Source: JAKVCB01 sp963578605 (GTDB taxonomy: Bacteria; Planctomycetota; Planctomycetia; Pirellulales; Lacipirellulaceae). Taken from it: DNA of 35,325 bases. The stretch is taken from contig CAUZEA010000058.1 of NCBI GenBank assembly GCA_963578605.1, positions 1 through 35,325 of the forward strand, given 5' to 3'. Both the position numbers and the translations under genes were made by a program. Under the pieces are notes generated by a model. The model did no database searches, was not told the DNA's origin, and saw nothing but the letters and a program-made list of their open reading frames with translations. Shown here piece by piece: positions 7,559 to 13,717 of this stretch (position 1 is the first letter of the stretch; each line of letters opens with the position of its first letter).

Positions 7559-8869
7559 ATGAAACAACAGTCGCGACGTCGGTTCTTATCATCAGCGGCC
7601 ACTGCGGGAGTTGCGGCCGTTGTGGGCGCATCGGCCAGGCCGGTACGCGCGCTGGTTAACGATCAGATTTCCGTCGCACTGATTGGGTTTAATGGCATGG
7701 GGTTCCACCACGTTAAGCAAGTCGCTTCGAACCCGGGCACGCGGACCGTGGCCCTGTGCGATATTGACGATGCGGTCGTGGATCGTGGAGTCAAGAAGGT
7801 CAAAGAAATGACCGGCCATGAGCCGCGGACCACTGGTGACTTCCGCTCGATCATCGACGACCCGTCGATCGATGCGGTGGTTATCGCCACACCGCACCAC
7901 TGGCATTGCCCGATCGCCGTACCATCGCTCCTGGCAGGTAAGGACGTCTACGTGGAGAAGCCGGCCAGTCACGTGTTTTACGAAGGGCGATTACTGGTCG
8001 ATGCCGCACAAAGGAACAAACGTATCGTGCACCATGGAACGCAGATGCGATCGAGTCCGGTGACAGTCGAGGCGGCGGAAGTTTTGAAATCTGGCGTCCT
8101 CGGCGAGATCAAAATCACCAAGGCTTGGAATGTGCAGGACCGAGGCTTTGCCAGGCCGTTGCCAGACAGCACACCACCAGCGGGCGTTGATTACGATCGC
8201 TGGTTAGGTCCGGCGAAGAAGCTCGCCTTCAATCAAAATCGCTTTCATAAGACCTGGCGACTATTTCGCGAATACGGTAACGGCGACCTTGGTGACGATG
8301 GCACGCATGATCTGGACATGGCGGCGTGGGCTTTGGGTGTGACCGAACATCCGATTCGGATCACGGCTCACGGCAGCAATATCCAACCGCTCGGCTACCG
8401 CGAATTCCCCGACAACATGAATATCTCTTTTGAGTTCGCTGACGGTCGAGTATTGATTTATGAGGACCGCCTCTTTACACCCTATGGATTACACGGGGTT
8501 GACAGTGGCAATGCTTTCTACGGAACAGAAGGCTACATGATCTTTTCGCGCCGCGGCTACTTTCGAACGTATCTTGGCCAGAAAGAAGCCCCGGGCCCCA
8601 GGTCCGGGAAATCGGGCCGCGTGGGTGCGCCGCTACCGAGTCACATGCAAGTGTTCTTCAATAGTGTTCGCTCACGCAAGGCAACCAATGCAAATGTCGA
8701 TATCGCGCATCGCACCTGCGGGTTGATACATCTGGGCGAAGCCGCCTATCGCACCAAAAGCGTGCTGGAGTTTGACCCGTCCACCGAAACGATCACTAAT
8801 AACAAACAGGCCCAGGCCTTGCTCACGAAAGAGTATCGCGAACCGTACGGACTTCCCACGCATGTGTAG
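7559..8869 (+). CDS. Gfo/Idh/MocA family oxidoreductase with Tat signal
   Basis: A 436-residue NAD(P)-dependent oxidoreductase of the type that acts on sugars, inositols or their derivatives. The ATG at 7559 is chosen because it follows AAGGAAAG closely and starts a twin-arginine signal (SRRRFL, then an Ala/Val/Gly-rich core ending near ARPVRA). The Rossmann motif is GFNGMG (43-48), followed by ALCDID, the conserved ATPHHWH segment (110-116) and the family signature EKP (133-135). GDDGTHDLDMAAWALG matches the C-terminal substrate domain. It is likely folded with cofactor in the cytoplasm and exported by Tat. It lies six bases before the DUF1080 gene, and the pair probably form an operon for processing a carbohydrate derivative. 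The substrate is not known. Confidence 0.9.
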   Translation: MKQQSRRRFLSSAATAGVAAVVGASARPVRALVNDQISVALIGFNGMGFHHVKQVASNPGTRTVALCDIDDAVVDRGVKKVKEMTGHEPRTTGDFRSIIDDPSIDAVVIATPHHWHCPIAVPSLLAGKDVYVEKPASHVFYEGRLLVDAAQRNKRIVHHGTQMRSSPVTVEAAEVLKSGVLGEIKITKAWNVQDRGFARPLPDSTPPAGVDYDRWLGPAKKLAFNQNRFHKTWRLFREYGNGDLGDDGTHDLDMAAWALGVTEHPIRITAHGSNIQPLGYREFPDNMNISFEFADGRVLIYEDRLFTPYGLHGVDSGNAFYGTEGYMIFSRRGYFRTYLGQKEAPGPRSGKSGRVGAPLPSHMQVFFNSVRSRKATNANVDIAHRTCGLIHLGEAAYRTKSVLEFDPSTETITNNKQAQALLTKEYREPYGLPTHV

Positions 8870-8875
8870 GTTGCC

Positions 8876-9925
8876 ATGAACCACTTGTGTCTATCGCTCT
8901 TGTTGTTTTTTGGAACGGTTGCCTCGTCCTGCCTGAGCGCCAATTTTCCCGCTTTCACCGACCCACACCAGGCGGGTGCTGGCTTTCAAATGCAGGGTGA
9001 ATACGCGGGACAAGTCGGCGGCGAACTGCCGATCGGCATTCAAGTCATCGCGGTTGGAGAGCACCAGTTTGAAGGTGTGCTTTACCCCGGTGGGCTTCCT
9101 GGTGACGGCTGGAATGAAAGGGCTGTCTTCCACGTCAAAGGCTCAACGGAAGATGGTCAAACCAAGTTTCATGGCATTCATGGCGAACGGCTGATGTTCG
9201 CAAGCGCCAATTTTCGGGGCTTGATTCAAGACGGCGTTTTCACGGGCGAGGCAAACATGTTTGGCAATCGCCTGGAGGACATCACATTTCGGCTTGCCAA
9301 AGTCCATCGCCAGTCGCCGACTCTCGCAGCCAAACCACCGGAAGGTGCAATCATCTTGTTTGACGGCACCCATGTCGATGAGTGGCGCGATGGAAAACTG
9401 GTCGACGGCCGGCTGCTCGATGTCGGCACGACCTCCAAGCGGGACTTCGGCAGCATCCAGCTTCATCTTGAGTTTCGGTGTCCGTACATGCCGGCCGCAA
9501 CGGGCATGAAGCGAGGCAACAGCGGTGTTTACATCAAGCGGGAATGGGAGGTACAGGTCGTTGACTCGTTTGGCTGGCATCACGAGAATCGCAAGTTCGA
9601 ACGACTCTCCAAATTCGCACGCTGCGGGGGAATTCACGAGATGGTGGCCCCAAGAATCAACATGTCGTTTCCACCACTCGCGTGGCAGACCTACGACATC
9701 GAGTTTGCGATGGCCCGATTTGACGTATCGGGAAAGAAAACCTCACCGGCAATGATGACCGTTCGACATAACGGCGTGACGATCCACGACCAGTATGTCC
9801 TTCCTCCGGTTTCTCCCGGCGTCAAGCAATCAGAAAGCAAGGAAAGACGGCGAGGCCCTGTTTATTTGCAGGACCACGGCAATCCCGTGCGCTATCGCAA
9901 CATATGGGTTGTAGCGCGAGATTGA
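8876..9925 (+). CDS. Secreted DUF1080 (3-keto-disaccharide hydrolase-like) protein
   Basis: A 349-residue protein with a signal peptide (SLLLFFGTVASSCLSA). Residues about 30-135 form an N-terminal region (QGEYAGQVGGELP, GVLYPGGLPGDGW) that commonly precedes DUF1080 in planctomycetes. Residues about 150-345 form the DUF1080 beta-sandwich: AIILFDGTHVDEW at its start, KRGNSGVYIKREWEVQVVDS in the middle and GPVYLQDHGNPVRYRNIWV at the end. Relatives are annotated as 3-keto-disaccharide hydrolases or as laminin-G-like carbohydrate binders. The gene starts six bases after the Gfo/Idh/MocA stop. A 3-keto-sugar made by an oxidoreductase could be its substrate, but this is inference from context. Confidence 0.88.
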   Translation: MNHLCLSLLLFFGTVASSCLSANFPAFTDPHQAGAGFQMQGEYAGQVGGELPIGIQVIAVGEHQFEGVLYPGGLPGDGWNERAVFHVKGSTEDGQTKFHGIHGERLMFASANFRGLIQDGVFTGEANMFGNRLEDITFRLAKVHRQSPTLAAKPPEGAIILFDGTHVDEWRDGKLVDGRLLDVGTTSKRDFGSIQLHLEFRCPYMPAATGMKRGNSGVYIKREWEVQVVDSFGWHHENRKFERLSKFARCGGIHEMVAPRINMSFPPLAWQTYDIEFAMARFDVSGKKTSPAMMTVRHNGVTIHDQYVLPPVSPGVKQSESKERRRGPVYLQDHGNPVRYRNIWVVARD

Positions 9926-10086
9926 TCGTGCCCAAAACGACTGTGTTACGACTCGCTACAACAGGAGCTACTCCTCGCCTGGCAAAGAGCTGGGCGCAGA
10001 CCGTGCGTACCTCTGCGCGAATCAGGACGATTGATGCAATCGTTTCGGTGAGCACTGCGTAGACAGGGGGTCTGGAGGGATATGGA

Positions 10087-10224
10087 ATGAACGAAAGCCA
10101 GGTGAGTTTCACATCTGCTGACGGGACCCGGTTGGCCGGGATCCTTCGACACCCGTCTCAATCCGATGCTCAACACCTTGCCTGCCTGTTCGTGCCCGCA
10201 GCAGGTGCCCCTCGGTTGAGGTGA
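10087..10224 (+). pseudogene. Truncated 5' end of an alpha/beta-hydrolase gene
   Basis: A GGAGGG (10074-10079) sits seven bases before an ATG at 10087 and opens a 45-codon frame: VSFTSADGTRLAGIL, then RHPSQSD and CLFVPAAG, with a stop at 10222-10224. The pattern of a strand, DGxxLxGxL, a Pro-rich turn and a second strand is the standard beginning of serine hydrolases of the dienelactone/acyl-peptidase type. The expected HGxGG and the nucleophile GxSxG are absent. The fragment overlaps the last part of the convergent SMP-30 gene. It looks like a real gene beheaded by a rearrangement, although a short expressed peptide cannot be excluded. Confidence 0.5.
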
Positions 10225-11053
10225 CGTACAAGCTTGTCAGGTCGTCATCGCCAAAGGCGCAGTTGGTGGGCCGTTTTGCCGGGACGTCGTGCCTTTCAAG
10301 AATTTCGCCCGAGCGCGAAAAGACATAGATGGACGGTCCGGGGCCTCCCAGTTCATATCCGGCGGTGGCAACGATGTTCTCTTCCGAGTCCAGGCACATG
10401 CCGTCCACGCCCCGGTGGTCACCAAAGTCATGAAGCACCGTAAAGGCGCCTAATTGTCCGCTGCCTTCAACCGGGTAGGCACGCAGCTCACGCTTTTCGT
10501 CGGCTCGGCGACCACTTTGGGCGACGTACAAGGTCTTGTGGTCAGGGGAAAACAGCAGTCCATTCGGCCGTGTCGTGTCAAACGTCACTCGCTCGATCGA
10601 CCAGGTTCCATCCGGTTGCGGGTCGAGCCGGTAGACCGATTCATGGTCAAGTTCCTGGTGACACCGGTCATAGCTAAACGGGCCAGCTGCCCCCTCGTAG
10701 AAAGGGTCGGTAAACCAAATCCTTCCTTCGGTGTCGATGACCAGGTCGTTGGGGATATTAAAGGCTTTTCCTTCAAACCGATCGGCAAGGACGGTTGTCG
10801 TACCATCTTCTTCATAGCGAACGACTCTTCGGGCGCCACCTTCGCAGGCGTAGATTCGGCCATCCCGGTCCAGGGTCAGGCCGTTGGCGTAGTGGGTATC
10901 CGTGCGGTACACGCTCAGCGAGTTCTGTCGCGGATCGAATCGCACGATGCGGCAGGCTTGAATCTGAGTGTAAAGGAGCGTTGCCCCGTCCCATACGGGG
11001 CCTTCGCTCACGGCTCCGTACGGCTCCTGAAGTACTTCAAATTTCCAAGGCAT
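10109..11053 (-). CDS. SMP-30/gluconolactonase/LRE family protein
   Basis: A 314-residue six-bladed beta-propeller hydrolase of the type that opens sugar lactones. The start at 11053 is chosen because GTGGAG lies seven bases upstream and because SEGPVW then falls at residues 16-21 as usual. Metal ligands expected for the family are E17 in SEGPVW, N164 in TTRPNGLLF and D217 in GVDGMCLD, with N102 in NIPNDLVID as the substrate-side Asn. Repeating blade motifs are present (DGRIYACEGG, EGRIWFTDPF, DHKTLYVAQSG). No signal peptide is seen, so it is probably cytoplasmic. The last 20 or so residues overlap, in antisense, a truncated hydrolase gene, so the C terminus may be rearranged. A fragment of a second copy lies at 6894-7019. 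Confidence 0.88.
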   Translation of the reverse strand: MPWKFEVLQEPYGAVSEGPVWDGATLLYTQIQACRIVRFDPRQNSLSVYRTDTHYANGLTLDRDGRIYACEGGARRVVRYEEDGTTTVLADRFEGKAFNIPNDLVIDTEGRIWFTDPFYEGAAGPFSYDRCHQELDHESVYRLDPQPDGTWSIERVTFDTTRPNGLLFSPDHKTLYVAQSGRRADEKRELRAYPVEGSGQLGAFTVLHDFGDHRGVDGMCLDSEENIVATAGYELGGPGPSIYVFSRSGEILERHDVPAKRPTNCAFGDDDLTSLYVTSTEGHLLRARTGRQGVEHRIETGVEGSRPTGSRQQM

Positions 11054-11422
11054 GGTCAATCTCCACAAGTATGTCAATCGCCGTGTCGCTGCGCCAGTTT
11101 GTGGGTAAAAAGCAGCATGTAAAAGCAAGGTGACTTTGTTAGTAAGGGTGTGGTGAAGCTGTATCGTAAACAATCGTACCGCAACTTGGGGACAAAAGGG
11201 AATAGACGCGACCGCCTGTCAACCTTGCCAGGGGCTGGGCGAGTTTCCTCACTGGCCGCGGTCGGGCGTGTTGGCACCCAAAGTGAATAAATAGGGCTGG
11301 CTTAGAAGCCAACCCAACCGTAACTTAAACAGTGGTATTCACCGTGGTGCAGGTCACCCGGCGATCAGGTTGGCAGACCGATTTCCGCCGTGTGCGGGGT
11401 AAACATTTGAGGAGGTTCACCT
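11054..11422. other. Divergent intergenic region with an inverted repeat
   Basis: This separates the divergent SMP-30 and PhyH genes and must hold the promoters of both. An inverted repeat lies at 11294-11315: TGGCTT (11298-11303) and AAGCCA (11306-11311), extended outward by GGG and CCC with one mismatch. The two-base spacer makes it more like an operator or cruciform than an RNA hairpin. No clear -35/-10 pair was found. Confidence 0.4.
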
Positions 11423-12205
11423 ATGAGCAGCTTCATTGATCCATCGTTTCACTATGACGCAGGCGATCATCGCAAATATTGTGAAGAGGGGTACCGGCTA
11501 TTCGACTCGTTTCTCACGCCCCAGGCGCTGGCTTGCTGTCAGGCAGAGATTGACCGCATGCTCGGCCGGCTTCAGTCGGGGAGGTCGCCGGAGGATATGA
11601 TTTCGTGCCACCACCAGGAACCGTGGATTTTCCGCCTTGCAGAAGAACCACAACTCTTAGATATGATTGAGCGCCAGGTAGGGCCGAACATCGTGTTGTG
11701 GTCTTCCCATTTTCTCATTAAACCGCCCCGTACAGGCAAGTTGGTTCCGTGGCACCAGGATACTCCCTATTGGGAACTCGAGGGCCGACTTGCCGCCGGT
11801 GTGTGGATTGCTTTTGACCATGTCGACAGCCAGAACGGCACGATGTCGGTGCTGCCCGGCTGGCACAACAAGGGCGAACTCCCACGACGGCAGTCCGGAG
11901 GAGAGTTGTTCGCCGAAGAGATTGAACCCAAGGCATTACCTGCCGACCTGGAAACTCACCGCGTAGAATACCGCCTGCGGGCTGGTCAAATGGCGATCCA
12001 CGATACGATGATGCCGCACACCTCGACACCGAATTCGTCGGACCGATATCGTCGCGTGCTGGTGTTGCGTTACATGGGGGCCGAAGGCACGGTAGGCGCT
12101 AAGGAGTATGAGGATTACCGCACAGGCGAAAAGTTTTCGCGTGAGTGTTTTCTGGTGCGCGGTGAAGATGTTGGGAAGCACGGGCTGCGGCGGAGTCCGT
12201 TTTAA
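11423..12205 (+). CDS. Phytanoyl-CoA dioxygenase (PhyH) family protein
   Basis: A 260-residue Fe(II)/2-oxoglutarate-dependent oxygenase. The ATG at 11423 has a strong GGAGG seven bases upstream. The iron-binding triad is visible: H111 and D113 in WHQDTPYW, and the distal H199 in DTMMPHTS. R209 or R211 in SDRYRR is placed to bind the 2-oxoglutarate carboxylate. GTMSVLPGWHNKG is the usual segment between them. The family hydroxylates diverse small molecules, and planctomycetes carry many paralogues, so the substrate is open. It is probably cytoplasmic, since no signal is seen. The alpha/beta-hydrolase gene follows after 104 bases on the same strand and could be co-transcribed. Confidence 0.92.
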   Translation: MSSFIDPSFHYDAGDHRKYCEEGYRLFDSFLTPQALACCQAEIDRMLGRLQSGRSPEDMISCHHQEPWIFRLAEEPQLLDMIERQVGPNIVLWSSHFLIKPPRTGKLVPWHQDTPYWELEGRLAAGVWIAFDHVDSQNGTMSVLPGWHNKGELPRRQSGGELFAEEIEPKALPADLETHRVEYRLRAGQMAIHDTMMPHTSTPNSSDRYRRVLVLRYMGAEGTVGAKEYEDYRTGEKFSRECFLVRGEDVGKHGLRRSPF

Positions 12206-12309
12206 CGCAGATTGTCCGGCAAGCGAAGCAGATGCCATCAAACCAAGGTTGGTGCCTTGGCGCGAGGTAACCCCTCTCGGGTCTTGCGATAAGGAGGTGG
12301 CCCATCGAA

Positions 12310-13089
12310 TTGCGTTCTCCAAAAGTTCCCTTAGTGTTGCTGCACGGCTGGACCTGTGGTCCGGAGGATTTTGGTCCTCAGGTCACCGAGTTGAGCCCGG
12401 ACCGCGAAACGATTGCACCGGCGTGGGGAAAACTGATCGATATTCAGCTGGACCCGGCGACCGCATTTCGTGAAGTGATCGATCAGTTGGCCGAACGTGT
12501 GCCCAGGGGCGCGGCCATTGCCGGTCACAGCATGGGAAGTGTCCCGGCGACCATGCTGGCGATACGGCCAGAAGTTGCCTGCCGTGGTCTGTTGCTTTTG
12601 GATGGCGGAGTCGCGCTTCGTGCCGACTTACGCGCCAACCTGAGTGCATTTTCCGCGTCGCTGCGACCCTGGTTCGACGCCAAGGACGAACCCGGTTTGC
12701 GGAAGATCATGTTGCCAGTCTTGCGTACGCTGTTTGAGAGTTTTTTTCCGGAATCGGACAGTGGCCCGGCGCGCAGTGCAATTATGGGCCGGCTCGAGCA
12801 GGTGAATCCTACCGTGGCCGCTTCGCAAATCCTTGGTGCTTTGTCGATACCGGCAGAGGAGGCGCTGCGGGCGGTGCGGGCCCCTGTGGTTGTAGTGGCT
12901 CCGGAACATAGCCGCATGGACATTGACGCGATTCGCAAAGAGTGCCCCGAGGTGCGTGTCGAAAACGTTCCTGATGCGGGGCACTTTTTCATGCTCACCC
13001 GGCCGGAGGCTACCTGTCGGGTTCTCCAGCAGGTACTCGCGAGAATTGATGTGGCAGGGTCTGCTAAGGCGGGTGACGATTCCGCCTGA
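12310..13089 (+). CDS. Alpha/beta-fold hydrolase
   Basis: A 259-residue alpha/beta hydrolase. The oxyanion segment is LLHGW (10-14), the nucleophile elbow is GHSMGS with S74, and the catalytic His is probably H225 in DAGHFFML. The acid is less certain (near D204 or E199). It resembles small esterase or haloperoxidase-like hydrolases; the substrate is unknown. The start is uncertain: the strong AAGGAGG (12291-12297) lies 12 bases before the TTG at 12310, which is long, but six bases before an in-frame ATC at 12304. An earlier ATG could have mutated to ATC. A CCAAGG/CCTTGG hairpin (12243-12260) lies in the leader. The gene is convergent with the respiratory operon. Confidence 0.85.
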   Translation: MRSPKVPLVLLHGWTCGPEDFGPQVTELSPDRETIAPAWGKLIDIQLDPATAFREVIDQLAERVPRGAAIAGHSMGSVPATMLAIRPEVACRGLLLLDGGVALRADLRANLSAFSASLRPWFDAKDEPGLRKIMLPVLRTLFESFFPESDSGPARSAIMGRLEQVNPTVAASQILGALSIPAEEALRAVRAPVVVVAPEHSRMDIDAIRKECPEVRVENVPDAGHFFMLTRPEATCRVLQQVLARIDVAGSAKAGDDSA

Positions 13090-13168
13090 GCTGTGGGACT
13101 GCCCTCCCCTTCAACATTTCACCCGAGTGTGAGCGAAATCCAGATTGCTGTCGATGTTCGTCCAAACA

Positions 13169-13714
13169 TTACGAGCGTGCATCTTGGGAGCGGTGCAGCG
13201 CGATGGAGTGGACCAGTTGGCGGATCACAAACCAACTGATTGGCACCACGGGCAGTGCGATCCAGAAGGCCATGCTCCAAGCGGGGGCCTGGGGAGGGGC
13301 GACCTCCAGGGGGAATGTCGCGGAAAAAAAAGAACCATCCGGTTCGGTCACCACAAGCTTGACTTGCCAGCGGCCGGTGATGGGCACCTTAAATTGTGCC
13401 GCCTGAAAGAGTGGGCTGGTCGCATTGGCCCGGGTCGCCTTGGCTTCGAGCAGTGGGGTTGTGCTGTCGGGGGGGATGATCGCAAAAGTTGCTTCTACGT
13501 GCGAAACAGGTGTCAGTTCCTGGGAGTCTTGGACAAAGAGACTCAAGTCGATCGGACCTTGCCGCAAAGGGACCGGTTCAGCGAAAACGGTGAGCCGGTA
13601 GGACGACGAGATGCCTGACCAGCAAACACGGCCCCCATCGGCGTGGAGCCAATGGTGGTCGACCGTGAACCACACGGAGGCGACCAGAACGAATTGCCAG
13701 ACCGGGTTCCGCAA
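13169..13714 (-). CDS. FixH/YtkA-like membrane-anchored beta-sandwich protein
   Basis: A 181-residue protein, last gene of the respiratory operon. It starts with TTG at 13714, supported by GGAGG seven bases upstream; that site overlaps the end of the preceding gene (stop at 13718-13720). An N-terminal hydrophobic segment (FVLVASVWFTV) is followed by a periplasmic beta-sandwich with alternating strands (YRLTVFAEPVPL, IDLSLFVQD, GRWQVKLVVTEPDG). A C-terminal helix (MAFWIALPVVPISWFVI) follows. Such folds occur in FixH/CcoH and in YtkA/CopC-like proteins, which accompany oxidase assembly and copper handling. No Met/His copper motif stands out. Its place after the CtaG-polyferredoxin fusion supports an assembly role. 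The family assignment is tentative. Confidence 0.7.
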   Translation of the reverse strand: MRNPVWQFVLVASVWFTVDHHWLHADGGRVCWSGISSSYRLTVFAEPVPLRQGPIDLSLFVQDSQELTPVSHVEATFAIIPPDSTTPLLEAKATRANATSPLFQAAQFKVPITGRWQVKLVVTEPDGSFFSATFPLEVAPPQAPAWSMAFWIALPVVPISWFVIRQLVHSIALHRSQDARS

Positions 13715-13717
13715 GGT

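Noticed and set aside
10454..11122. Plus-strand open frame (222 codons) opposite the SMP-30 gene
   Set aside because: Antisense to a beta-propeller gene with conserved blade motifs; no ribosome-binding site.
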